Made by a program: the position numbers and the translations under genes. This document shows, one piece after another, positions 35,727 through 42,967 of a stretch of 42,967 nt of DNA. Positions within the stretch are counted from its first letter, which is position 1. Each line of letters begins with the position of its first letter. A model generated the notes under the pieces. The model was not told where the DNA came from and searched no databases. It saw nothing but the letters and a program-made list of their open reading frames with translations. The stretch is from Conexibacter sp. (GTDB lineage Bacteria; Actinomycetota; Thermoleophilia; Solirubrobacterales; Solirubrobacteraceae), in contig JAOPZA010000082.1 in assembly GCA_025964325.1 (NCBI GenBank), positions 1 to 42,967 of the forward strand. The letters run 5' to 3'.

Positions 35727-35790
35727 TGGCGAAACTGCGCGCTGCGCGCTCGTTTCGCTTGCGGGTGGTCGGCCAGAGGCCGAAACCCGC
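35727..35790 (-). repeat. Two-hairpin intergenic element, copy B (inverted relative to copy A)
   Basis: Stem TCGGCC (35769-35774) pairs with GGCCGA (35778-35783) around AGA, enclosed by GCGGGT/ACCCGC (35761-35766 and 35785-35790). The second hairpin pairs GCGAAAC (35729-35735) with GTTTCGC (35752-35758). It lies between convergent polA and the cyclase gene and is inverted relative to the copy at 30445. Confidence 0.7.
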
Positions 35791-35811
35791 GGCTGCTGCG
35801 GGATGGACGCC

Positions 35812-36426
35812 TCAGCCGACCCCCAAGAGCGCGCGGGCGGGGGCGCCGTCGGAGCCCTCGATCCGCAGGGGCAGGCACAGCAGCTCGTAGCGGCCCGGCG
35901 CGACGACGCAGAGGTCGAGGCCCTCGAGCGTGACGACCTGCTGGCGCAGCAGCAGGCGGTGGGCCGCGAGGTCGCCGACGGAGAGGTCGTCGATCCCGAC
36001 CAGCCGCACGCCGGCGTCGAGCAGGCGCCGGGCGCCGCCCTCGTCGAGCCGCACCGACTGCTCGGGGTCGGGGTGGTCCCACGGACGCTCGACGCGCGTG
36101 CGCAGCAGCACGCGCTGGATCCTCCGCGGCAGCCGTGCCCGCTCGAGCGCGGCGGCGTCGATCGTCCCGACGGCGTCCGTCAGGTCGAGCACGCGCACGT
36201 CGCCGATCAGCGGGTCGAGCGGGATGTCGTCGGCGTCGGGTGCGCCCTCGGTGAAGTGGACCGGCGCGTCGATGTGCGTGCCGCTGTGGCAGCCCATGTC
36301 GAGGCGGCTGACGTTCGACGCGTCGCCCCGCGCGAGCGAGTGGGCACGCGTCAGGATGACCTCGGGCTCGCCCGGGTAGATCGGCATGCCGTCCCGCAAC
36401 GGGACCGTGATGTCGATCAGGCGCAC
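35812..36426 (-). CDS. Cyclase-family metalloenzyme (KynB-like formamidase fold)
   Basis: 204 residues from GTG (complement of 36424-36426). It starts LIDITVPLRDGMPIYPGEPE. The metal-binding signature is MGCHSGTHIDAPVHFTEGA, where the H-x-GTH-x-D motif binds zinc or manganese. GIDDLSVG follows and VAPGRYELLCLPLRIEG near the end is also typical. The family includes bacterial kynurenine formamidases, antibiotic cyclases and other hydrolases. A role in tryptophan breakdown is possible but no other kyn gene is nearby. It lies 92 bp downstream of pyrF on the same strand. Confidence 0.87.
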   Translation of the reverse strand: MRLIDITVPLRDGMPIYPGEPEVILTRAHSLARGDASNVSRLDMGCHSGTHIDAPVHFTEGAPDADDIPLDPLIGDVRVLDLTDAVGTIDAAALERARLPRRIQRVLLRTRVERPWDHPDPEQSVRLDEGGARRLLDAGVRLVGIDDLSVGDLAAHRLLLRQQVVTLEGLDLCVVAPGRYELLCLPLRIEGSDGAPARALLGVG

Positions 36427-36518
36427 GCCGCCAGCATGCCCGCTACGGCGCTTCGTCTATCCGTGCGGGCCGGTCGGCCTCGCGCTCTTTCGGCGCGGCG
36501 CGGCGCGGGGCTGCGGCG

Positions 36519-37475
36519 CTACCAGCGGAGCCGGCCGGCGGCCTCGAGCGCGACCGCCAGGGTCGCGTTCGTCGCGGTGGCGGCCTGCGCCGCGCCGCGC
36601 CGGACCGCTTCGAGCACGGGCTCGCCGGGATCGGTGCGCGCGCGCCAGCCGCCCGCGATGCTGCGCGAGGCGGCGGCGACGGCGCCGAGCCCGTCCTCGT
36701 CGAGGTAGCGGGCGAAGTCCTCCGGCCGGCCGCCCTGCGCGCCGAGGCCGGGCACGAGCAGGTAGGCGCGCGGCATCAGCTCCCGCAGGATCGGCGCCTC
36801 CTCGGGATACGTGAGGCCGGTGACCGCGCCGACGTCGCTGTAGCCGCGCGCCCCGACGCTGTCCGCGCCGAGGCGGTTCACGAGCGCGGCGACGAGCGCG
36901 TACAGCGGCAGGCCGTCCGGCCCCAGCAGCGCCTCCTGCAGCTCGCCGGAGCCCGGGTTGCTGGTGCGCACGAGCACGAAGATCCCCTTGCCGAAGCAGC
37001 GCGCGACGTCGAGCATCGGCGCCAGCGACTCGGCGCCGAGGTACGGCGAGACGGTGACGGCGTCGGCGTCGTGGACCGGCAGCGCGTGCTCGCCGACGCG
37101 CAGGCGCCCGAGCGACGCGGTCGCGTAGGCCGCCATCGTGTTGCCGATGTCGCCGCGCTTGGCATCCTCGAGCACCAGCAGGCCGGCCCCGCGGGCGTGC
37201 GCCTCGACGCGCTCGAGCGCCGCGACGCCGGCCGAGCCGAAGGCCTCGAAGAACGCCGACTGCGGCTTGACGGCCGGCACGAGATCGGCGACCCCGTCGA
37301 TCACGGCGATCGCGAAGCGCTCGGCCGCGTCGGCGGCGTCGGCGAGCGTCTCGACCCCCTCGAGCAGCGCCGGCGGCAGCTCGCGCAGGTCGGGATCGAG
37401 GCCGACGACGAGGTGGCTGCGCGTCAGGTCGACGCGCTCGATCAGGCGGTCGGCGAAGTGGGTCGGAGGCGCCAT
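36519..37475 (-). CDS. pyrF: Orotidine 5'-phosphate decarboxylase (type 2)
   Basis: 318 residues, longer than the E. coli type and matching the actinobacterial type 2 enzyme. It starts FADRLIERVDLTRSHLVVGL. The catalytic Lys and Asp array is LVLEDAKRGDIGNTMAAYA, and the phosphate-binding end includes LLVPGLGAQGGRPEDFARYL. It makes UMP from OMP, the last step of pyrimidine synthesis. The ATG (complement of 37473-37475) follows a TAGACT hexamer at 37489-37494 on the minus strand, giving a very short leader. It is divergent from the carboxyltransferase gene. A GC-rich gap of 92 bp after its stop holds no gene. Confidence 0.96.
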   Translation of the reverse strand: MAPPTHFADRLIERVDLTRSHLVVGLDPDLRELPPALLEGVETLADAADAAERFAIAVIDGVADLVPAVKPQSAFFEAFGSAGVAALERVEAHARGAGLLVLEDAKRGDIGNTMAAYATASLGRLRVGEHALPVHDADAVTVSPYLGAESLAPMLDVARCFGKGIFVLVRTSNPGSGELQEALLGPDGLPLYALVAALVNRLGADSVGARGYSDVGAVTGLTYPEEAPILRELMPRAYLLVPGLGAQGGRPEDFARYLDEDGLGAVAAASRSIAGGWRARTDPGEPVLEAVRRGAAQAATATNATLAVALEAAGRLRW

Positions 37476-37488
37476 CGGGACGACGGGG

Positions 37489-37494
37489 AGTCTA
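37489..37494 (-). promoter_or_regulatory. Putative pyrF -10 box (TAGACT)
   Basis: On the minus strand TAGACT ends 13 nt before the pyrF ATG, implying a 5' leader of only about 6 nt. Confidence 0.3.
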
Positions 37495-37566
37495 TTCGTG
37501 AGTCGTCGCCGCCGAGTTGATCGCGGCGCACGTTCGGGGCGAGCGGGAGGGCGGGCTGCCGTGCCT

Positions 37567-37572
37567 TACGAT
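37567..37572 (+). promoter_or_regulatory. Putative carboxyltransferase -10 box (TACGAT), leaderless
   Basis: TACGAT ends 6 nt before GTG 37579, which decides the start in a frame that is open far upstream. Confidence 0.4.
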
Positions 37573-37578
37573 CCGCGC

Positions 37579-39189
37579 GTGCCGAGCGAGTCGGACAGCA
37601 GCATCGCCAGCGCCTGGGAGCGGGCGGCGCTCGTCGCCGACGCCGGCAGCATCGAGCCGTGGGACGGCGAGGTCGTCTCCGACGATCCGCTCCGCTTCGC
37701 CGACGTGAAGCCGTATCGCGAGCGGCTCGTCGAGGCGCGCGAGCGGACGGGCCTGGGGGAGTCGGTGCTGACGGGTCGCGCGACGCTCGGCGGTCGGCCG
37801 CTCGTCGTGATCGCCGGCGAGTTCGGCTTCCTCGGCGGGTCGATCGGCGTCGCGACGGGGGAGCGGATCGCACGGGCGTTCGAGCGCGCGCTCGCGGAGC
37901 GGCTCCCGGTCGTGGCGCTGCCGGCCTCGGGCGGCTCGCGGATGCAGGAGGGGACGCTCGCGCTCGCGCAGATGGCGAAGCTGGCGGCCGCCGCGCGGCG
38001 GCTGCGCGACGGCGGCCTCCCGTACGTCGTCGTGCTGGGCCACCCGACGACCGGCGGCGTGCTGGCGTCGTGGGGCTCGCTTGGCACGGTGACGGCGGCG
38101 CTGCCGCACGCGTTGCTCGGCTTCGCCGGCCCGCGGGTGGTCGAGCTGCTGCGCGGCTCGCCGCTGGCGGACGGGGTGCAGCGGTCCGAGACGCTGCTCG
38201 CGCAGGGCATGCTCGACGCCGTCCTCGCACCCGAGGAGGTCCGCGGCTGGGTCGGCGGCGTGCTGGCGGTCGCGGCGGCTGGTCCGGTCCCGCCGCCCGC
38301 CGCCGATTCCGCCTCGGTCGCCGGTTCCGCGCCGCCGGTCGGCGTGCCGCGTGCGCCGTCCCCCGAGATCGCCCCAGCGGGCGACCTCGGCGGGGTCGCC
38401 CCAGCCGGCGCCCGTGACGCGTGGGTCTCGCTGCTCCACGCGCGTGACCGCCGCCGGCCCGGCGCCGACGCGGTCCTGGCCGCGTTCGCGACCGACCTGA
38501 CCGAGCTGCGCGGCGATCGCGGCGGGCGCCCGGACGATCCGGCCTGCCTGATCGCGCTCGCACGGCTGCTCGGCCATCACGCGGCCGTGATCGCGCAGCG
38601 GCGCGCGCCGGACGGCGCGCCGCGCGCGCTCGTCGCGGCGGGCTATCGCAAGGCGCGCCGCGCGATGGCGCTCGCCGCGGAGCTGCGGCTGCCGCTGGTG
38701 ACGATCGTCGACACGCCGGGGGCGGAGCTGAGCGAGGCGGCGGAGCGCGGCGGGCTCGCGTACGAGATCGCCGGCTGCCTGGCCGATCTCAGCACGCTGC
38801 CGGTCCCAGCGCTCGCGCTGCTGCTGGGGGAGGGCGGCAGCGGCGGCGCGCTCGCGCTGCTGAGCGGCGACCGCGTCGTCTGCGCCGAGCACGCGTCGCT
38901 CGGCGTGATCGCCCCCGAGGGCGCCTCCGCGATCCTCTACCGCGACCGCGACCACGCGGCCGAGCTGGCCGCCTCCCAGGGCGGCGCTTCCTGGCAGCTG
39001 CTGGAGTCCGGCATCGCCGACGTGGTCGTGCCCGAGCCGCGTCCCGCGCACGAGGAGCCGGATGCGTTCCTCGCCCGCCTCGGTGAGACGCTCGCGCGGG
39101 AGCTGACCGCGCTGCTCGCGCGCCCGCCGGCCGAGCGCCTCGCCGCCCGCCGCCGGCGCTGGCGCACGGTCGGCGCTGCCGGCGACTGA
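37579..39189 (+). CDS. Acetyl-CoA carboxylase carboxyltransferase, fused AccD-AccA chain
   Basis: 536 residues from GTG. Residues about 45-240 follow AccD: YRERLVEARERTGLGESVLT, FGFLGGSIGVATGERIARAF, LPASGGSRMQEGTLALAQMA, VVVLGHPTTGGVLAS and FAGPRVVELL. A Pro/Ala-rich linker (about 240-275) leads to the AccA half: TELRGDRGGRPDDPACL, AGYRKARRAMALAAEL, TIVDTPGAELSEAAERGG, GEGGSGGALALLSGD and LGVIAPEGASAILYRD. The four-Cys zinc ribbon at the N-terminus of AccD is absent. It should transfer carboxyl from carboxybiotin to acetyl-CoA for fatty acid synthesis. No biotin carboxylase or carrier gene is here, so acyl-CoA preference is not certain. Confidence 0.88.
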   Translation: MPSESDSSIASAWERAALVADAGSIEPWDGEVVSDDPLRFADVKPYRERLVEARERTGLGESVLTGRATLGGRPLVVIAGEFGFLGGSIGVATGERIARAFERALAERLPVVALPASGGSRMQEGTLALAQMAKLAAAARRLRDGGLPYVVVLGHPTTGGVLASWGSLGTVTAALPHALLGFAGPRVVELLRGSPLADGVQRSETLLAQGMLDAVLAPEEVRGWVGGVLAVAAAGPVPPPAADSASVAGSAPPVGVPRAPSPEIAPAGDLGGVAPAGARDAWVSLLHARDRRRPGADAVLAAFATDLTELRGDRGGRPDDPACLIALARLLGHHAAVIAQRRAPDGAPRALVAAGYRKARRAMALAAELRLPLVTIVDTPGAELSEAAERGGLAYEIAGCLADLSTLPVPALALLLGEGGSGGALALLSGDRVVCAEHASLGVIAPEGASAILYRDRDHAAELAASQGGASWQLLESGIADVVVPEPRPAHEEPDAFLARLGETLARELTALLARPPAERLAARRRRWRTVGAAGD

Positions 39190-39251
39190 CGGCGCGCCGG
39201 CGTCTTTGCGCTCAAGGCGAGGGCAAAGGCGGCCGATCGTCGTGGCGTGGG

Positions 39252-39269
39252 GTCGCGCGAATGCGCGAC
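39252..39269. promoter_or_regulatory. Hairpin upstream of the collagen-like gene
   Basis: GTCGCGC (39252-39258) pairs with GCGCGAC (39263-39269) over GAAT, in the 107-bp gap between the carboxyltransferase stop and the next GTG. It could terminate the upstream gene. Confidence 0.35.
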
Positions 39270-39296
39270 CGGCGAGGTCGAATCCCGGGAGGGGCA

Positions 39297-40230
39297 GTGA
39301 GGCAAGGAATGGTCGTGGCCGCGATGGCAGCCGCTGGACTCGGGGTGGCGTTCGGCGGCGGCTCCGCGCACGCGGCGGCGCAGGTGCCTCCGGGATCGTG
39401 GACGTGCCACCGGCAGGCCGGCCGCTGCGTCTGCGTGCAGGCGCCGGTCCGGCACAGGGCGAAGACGCCGGCCGCGCCCAAGCGCCAGACGGGCAGATCC
39501 CACCCGGCGCCGAAGCGCACGCCGGTCAGACCGCAGCCGGCGCCCAAGTACGCGCCGGGCAGATCGCAGCCGGCCCCGAAGCACACGGCGACGAGACGGA
39601 AGCCGACGGCCGCCGCCTGCGTGCTGCCGCGCGGTCCGCGCGGTCCGGCGGGCGCGCAGGGGAAGACGGGTCCGCGGGGCAGAGCCGGCCCGCAGGGAGG
39701 AACCGGCGCGCCGGGCCCGCAGGGTCCGACCGGTCCCGCCGGCTCGACGGTCACCGCCGCGACGAGCCGCTACGCGGAGGTCGCCGCGGCCGAGTCGACG
39801 AGCTCGACGGGCTTCGTGGCGCTCGCGACGCCGGGACCGTCGGTGACGCTCTCAGTGCCACCCTCGGGGACGATCCAGGTCGCCGCCTCGACGGAGGCGA
39901 CCGACGGCGACGGCGCCGTCTCGCTCTACCAGGACGGCGTCCAGATGCCCGGCCAGGCGCCGTACAACGCCACCATGCCCTACTGCGCGGGACCGGACGG
40001 GACGCTCTTCGACGCTCCGGGCAACATCGCGGGCCCCGGGCCAGTTCAGCACCCCGGCCATCCTCGGCATCCTCGGCTGTGCGACCGTCGGCGCGCCCGG
40101 TCCCGTGCTGTTCCAGACGACGCCGGGGATCCACACCTACGAGCTGCGCTACGCGTTCGTGAACTGCGGCTGCGGTGGCACGCAGGCGGCGTTCTCCAAC
40201 CGCCGCCTCTGGATCAACCCGATCCCGTAG
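39297..40230 (+). pseudogene. Exported collagen-like (Gly-X-Y) protein with a one-base frameshift
   Basis: The frame starts at GTG 39297 after GGGAGG. It encodes a Sec signal (VVAAMAAAGLGVAFGGGSAH), a short Cys-containing segment (WTCHRQAGRCVCVQ) and a basic Pro/Lys-rich repeat region (SQPAPKHT-like units). About ten Gly-X-Y triplets follow (GPRGPAGAQGKTGPRGRAGP) and then a beta-rich C-terminal domain. At 40031-40042, in a G/C run, one extra base shifts the frame. In the shifted frame the domain continues sensibly as QFSTPAILGILGCATVGAPG to NRRLWINPIP and a TAG at 40228-40230. The unshifted frame degenerates into Arg/Pro-rich junk ending at 40241. It may be a pseudogene, a phase variant or a sequencing error. 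Confidence 0.75.
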
Positions 40231-40256
40231 CGCCGCGATAGCGCACATCCGAGGGC

Positions 40257-40282
40257 GTGAGCCGGCGCCCCCGCCGGCTCAC
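40257..40282. terminator. Bidirectional hairpin terminator
   Basis: GTGAGCCGGCG (40257-40267) pairs perfectly with CGCCGGCTCAC (40272-40282) over CCCC. It lies between the collagen-like gene and the convergent flavoprotein gene. Confidence 0.75.
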
Positions 40283-40296
40283 TCGCGCGCGGAGCG

Positions 40297-41448
40297 CTAG
40301 GCCGTCGCGATCGCGGACGCGAGATCGCCGCGAGCGAGGTCGCGCGATCCGTGCGGACCGCCGAGCGCGTACGACGGATGCGCGATCTGGAGGTAGTGGC
40401 CGAAGGACCAGTCGACGAAGCGCTTGACGCCCATCGCGCGCAGGCCGGGCGCGAGCGCACGCGGATGGATCCGCGGCACGAGTCGCTGGAGCTTCAGCAG
40501 CGAGTCGAAGGCGAAGCGGTGGCCGGCGCTGAAGGCGTGGTAGCGGGCGAGCGCCTCCTCGCGCGTCCGGCGCCCCTCGACGACGTCGCGCAGCTCGCGC
40601 CCACAGGCGAGTCCGAAGTAGAGCGCTGTGCGGATCCCCTCCGCCGTCAGCGGCAGGCAGTGGCCGGCCGAGTCGCCGGCGAAGAAGACGCCGTCGTCGG
40701 TCGCCGGCCGCAGCGCGTGCGGGATCCAGTTGCCCTGGAAGCGGACGGGGTCGGCCTTCAGATCCTCGGCCAGCCGGACGGTCGGCTCCTTCACGTGGAA
40801 GCGGGGATCGAACGAGCCGACGCCGACGCGCAGCTCCTCGCCCGCGGGGAAGCTCCAGCCGTAGCCGGCGGGAACGTAGGAGCGGTCGATCCAGATCTCG
40901 AGCTCGTCGCCGCTGCCCTGCGGATGGACCTCGAGCCCGCGCGAGAGCAGCGCGTCGGGCGGCTGGACGTTCTCGCCGCTGCCGAGGATCCGCCGCCAGC
41001 CGAGCGCGTCGACGATCAGCGGCGCGGTCAGGTCGCCGCGGTCGGTGTGAACGGTGTTGCCCGTGCGGCCGTCGATCTTCGCGATCTCGAAGTCCGCGTC
41101 TCCCTGCTCGTCGAGCAGCCCGCAGAGCGTGCGGTAGTCGAAGGTCGAGAACGTCCACGGCAGGTCGTAGCGGACGGTCGTGTGCGGCGTGTGGAGCGTC
41201 AGCTCGGGGAACGTCTGCTGGTGGGCGCCCATCAGGCCGAGGTTCCGCAGCCAGTCGGTCGGGATCCCGCACGCGGAGGTCTGCCGCTCGCCGACCTCGT
41301 AGCGGTCGATCATCAGCACGCGCGCGCCCGAGCCCGCGAGCTCGCGGGCGATCGCGAGCCCGGCGAAGCTGCCGCCGCAGATCAGGACGTCGGCGTCGCG
41401 GGAGAGCGGCGTGCGCTCGGCGCCGCGCTTGGTTGCACGCTTCGGCAT
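40297..41448 (-). CDS. FAD-dependent oxidoreductase, geranylgeranyl reductase family
   Basis: 383 residues from ATG (complement of 41446-41448); upstream in-frame codons overlap the promoter. The FAD motif is VLICGGSFAGLAIARELAGS, a slightly atypical GxGxxG. TSACGIPTDWLRNLG and VDALGWRRILGSG follow. The second FAD motif, FFAGDSAGHCLPLTAEGIRT with ALYFGLACGREL, is typical of geranylgeranyl reductases and related lipid-modifying flavoproteins. These enzymes saturate isoprenoid chains of quinones or lipids. Here menaquinone or polyprenyl lipid is a guess. It is divergent from rpsA, with a TACAAT box 9 nt before its start. Confidence 0.87.
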   Translation of the reverse strand: MPKRATKRGAERTPLSRDADVLICGGSFAGLAIARELAGSGARVLMIDRYEVGERQTSACGIPTDWLRNLGLMGAHQQTFPELTLHTPHTTVRYDLPWTFSTFDYRTLCGLLDEQGDADFEIAKIDGRTGNTVHTDRGDLTAPLIVDALGWRRILGSGENVQPPDALLSRGLEVHPQGSGDELEIWIDRSYVPAGYGWSFPAGEELRVGVGSFDPRFHVKEPTVRLAEDLKADPVRFQGNWIPHALRPATDDGVFFAGDSAGHCLPLTAEGIRTALYFGLACGRELRDVVEGRRTREEALARYHAFSAGHRFAFDSLLKLQRLVPRIHPRALAPGLRAMGVKRFVDWSFGHYLQIAHPSYALGGPHGSRDLARGDLASAIATA

Positions 41449-41457
41449 CGAAGCTGG

Positions 41458-41463
41458 ATTGTA
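41458..41463 (-). promoter_or_regulatory. Putative -10 box (TACAAT) of the flavoprotein gene
   Basis: The minus strand reads TACAAT, ending 9 nt before the ATG at 41448. Confidence 0.45.
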
Positions 41464-41501
41464 CGGAGCCGCAGGGATCCCCCGGATCCAGGTCAACCCG
41501 C

Positions 41502-41507
41502 TAACCT
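41502..41507 (+). promoter_or_regulatory. Possible rpsA -10 box (TAACCT)
   Basis: TAACCT lies 52 nt before the rpsA ATG. The implied leader contains GCGGCTCCGC and the palindrome GCGGATCCGC (about 41511-41535), which could fold near the start. No Shine-Dalgarno is visible. Confidence 0.3.
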
Positions 41508-41559
41508 CTTGCGGCTCCGCTCCATGCGGATCCGCTTCCTGCCCCCAACCGGTTCCCCT

Positions 41560-42967
41560 ATGTCAACGACCGACCTTCAGCCCACCGCCACGATCGTCGA
41601 AGGCTCCGACGGCCTGCTGCTCCTGATCGATGGCCAGATCGTCCCCAACTATGACGCGACGCTCCAGCCCTTCGAGGAAGGCGACGTCGTCACGGGCCAT
41701 GTCGTCCGGATCGACAAGGACGAAGTCCTCGTCGACATCGGCTACAAGTCCGAGGGGGTCATCCCGTCCAATGAGCTCTCGATCCGCAAGTCGGTCGACC
41801 CCAAGGACGAGGTCGAGATGGGCGAGGAGGTCGACGCGCTCGTCCTCACGAAGGAGGACCAGGACGGTCGGCTGATCCTCTCGAAGAAGCGTGCGCGCTT
41901 CGAGAAGGCGTGGCGCCGCATCGAGGCCGCCGCCGAGTCCGGCGAGCCCGTCGACGGCACGGTCATCGAAGTCGTCAAGGGCGGCCTGATCATCGACCTC
42001 GGGGTGCGCGGCTTCCTGCCCGCCTCGCTCGTCGACATCCGCCGTGTGCCGCACCTCGACGAGTACCTCGGTCAGACGATCGAGTGCAAGGTGATCGAGC
42101 TCAACCGCTCGCGCAACAACGTCGTCCTGTCAAGGCGAGCCGTACTCGAGGAGCAGCGTCGCGAGGACCGCGAGCGGATCCTCGACCGACTGCAGCCGGG
42201 CATGGTCGTCGACGGCACGATCTCGAACATCGTCGACTTCGGCGCGTTCGTCGACCTCGACGGCATCGATGGCCTGATCCACATCTCCGAGCTGTCGTGG
42301 TCGCACGTCAACCACCCGAGCGAGATCCTCTCGATCGGCGACACCGTCAACGTGAGAGTGCTCGACATCGACCGTGACCGCCAGCGCATCTCCCTCGGTC
42401 TGAAGCAGACCCAGGAGGATCCGTGGCAGCGGGTCGTCGACACCTACAACGTCGGCGACGAGCTCGAAGGCAGAGTCACGAAGGTCGTCACGTTCGGCGC
42501 GTTCGTCGAGATCCTCGACGGCGTCGAGGGTCTCGTGCACATCTCCGAGCTGGCGCAGCACCACGTCGAGAACCCGCGCGAGATCATCCAGCCGGGTGAC
42601 GAGGTGAGGGTGAAGATCCTCGAGATCGACTCCGAGCGCCGTCGCCTCTCGCTCTCGATCAAGCGGGTGGAGGGCCAGGTCCTGCCGCTGCGTCGCCTCG
42701 AGGAGGACGGCGCCGAGGGTGAGGGCGCGGTCGCCGAGGGCGCGGTCGCCGAGGGCGCCGTCGCCGAGGGCTACGACAACGTGCCCGAGCTCGGGCTCTC
42801 CGAGGACGTGTTCTCCGACGCGGTCGAGACGACGGCCGATCCGGCCGACGTCGCGCCGCCGGCCGACGCGGCCGCCGGCGAGCCGCAGGCGGAGGCCGCC
42901 GTGGCCGAACCCGAGGCCGTGACGCCCGCGGCGCCGCAGTCCGGCACCGAGGCGCCGGTCGAGCCGG
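41560..42967 (+). CDS. rpsA: 30S ribosomal protein S1 (C-terminus beyond the window)
   Basis: 469 residues are visible from ATG 41560 and the frame is open to the window end. Four S1 domains follow one another at about residues 36-107, 127-192, 212-283 and 297-368. Their cores read VVTGHVVRIDKDEVLVDIG, VDGTVIEVVKGGLIIDLG, DGTISNIVDFGAFVDLDG and EGRVTKVVTFGAFVEILDG. Four-domain S1 with an acidic, Ala-rich tail is the actinobacterial form. It binds mRNA on the 30S subunit. The tail contains three 15-bp tandem repeats coding EGAVA (42721-42765). Confidence 0.97.
   Translation, partial: MSTTDLQPTATIVEGSDGLLLLIDGQIVPNYDATLQPFEEGDVVTGHVVRIDKDEVLVDIGYKSEGVIPSNELSIRKSVDPKDEVEMGEEVDALVLTKEDQDGRLILSKKRARFEKAWRRIEAAAESGEPVDGTVIEVVKGGLIIDLGVRGFLPASLVDIRRVPHLDEYLGQTIECKVIELNRSRNNVVLSRRAVLEEQRREDRERILDRLQPGMVVDGTISNIVDFGAFVDLDGIDGLIHISELSWSHVNHPSEILSIGDTVNVRVLDIDRDRQRISLGLKQTQEDPWQRVVDTYNVGDELEGRVTKVVTFGAFVEILDGVEGLVHISELAQHHVENPREIIQPGDEVRVKILEIDSERRRLSLSIKRVEGQVLPLRRLEEDGAEGEGAVAEGAVAEGAVAEGYDNVPELGLSEDVFSDAVETTADPADVAPPADAAAGEPQAEAAVAEPEAVTPAAPQSGTEAPVEP
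42721..42765 (+). repeat. 15-bp tandem repeat in the rpsA tail (three copies)
   Basis: GAGGGCGCGGTCGCC occurs twice in full and a third time with one change (GCC for GCG), encoding EGAVA three times. It is in frame, so copy-number change would alter tail length without breaking the gene. Confidence 0.8.

Noticed and set aside
39271-39290. T-arm-like GGTCGAATCCCGG suggesting a tRNA
   Set aside because: No acceptor stem, D-arm or anticodon arm can be folded around it and the flanking arms do not pair. It overlaps the ribosome site of the collagen-like gene.

Overview
The window is a GC-rich (well over 70 %), densely packed piece of chromosome. It carries single-copy housekeeping genes: lepA, hrcA, dnaJ, prmA, era, the trp genes, polA, pyrF and rpsA. 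I see no phage, transposon, CRISPR array, rRNA or tRNA. GTG/TTG starts, ATGA/GTGA overlaps, HadAB-type dehydratase subunits, an ACT-malic enzyme and a fused AccD-AccA point to a high-GC Gram-positive (Actinomycetota). My inference is the Thermoleophilia/Solirubrobacterales branch. That placement rests on gene content only and was not tested by search.

Layout. 1-128: start of a small minus-strand gene cut by the window edge. 302-6222 (+): lepA, a membrane-anchored polysaccharide deacetylase, an SDR dehydrogenase, a HadA/HadB-like dehydratase pair, a MenG/UbiE-type methyltransferase and a polytopic membrane protein. 6223-8525 (-): efeB-efeO (iron uptake). 8626-8799: regulatory region with three to four 11-bp direct repeats resembling a Pho box, facing a secreted phosphoesterase (to 10782). 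10843-16464: hrcA, an atypical LuxR-type response regulator on the opposite strand, dnaJ, prmA and a type II NADH dehydrogenase. 16517-19231: yqeY-like, phoH-like, ybeY, era. 19296-27787: hisIE and a complete tryptophan set (trpE-G-D-C, an htrA-like protease, trpF-B-A). 27800-29038: a 57-residue membrane protein and a phosphofructokinase with an unusual nucleotide-site residue. 29159-33000: a lipoprotein binding protein with no ordinary start codon, a TIGR01777-type epimerase and an ACT-malic enzyme. 33128-39189: polA, a cyclase/formamidase-like protein, pyrF and a fused acetyl-CoA carboxylase carboxyltransferase. 39297-42967: a collagen-like exported protein with a one-base frameshift, a geranylgeranyl-reductase-type flavoprotein and rpsA, which runs off the end.

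How it works together. Most transcription units start with a TAnnnT -10-like hexamer that ends only 6-10 nt before the start codon, so leaderless mRNAs look like the rule. Inside operons genes are coupled by 1-4 nt overlaps. Convergent gene pairs are separated by strong GC hairpins, and two of those junctions (30445-30508 and 35727-35790) carry diverged copies of the same two-hairpin element in opposite orientation.

No gene-free stretch exceeds 300 bases. The longest are 8526-8799, 12672-12856 and 129-301, all promoter regions. I do not see a complete novel multi-gene system. The best leads are the repeated two-hairpin element, the response regulator lacking its phospho-acceptor Asp, the Pho-box-like array, the H-for-G/D substitution in the phosphofructokinase, and the start-codon puzzle of the lipoprotein at 29159.
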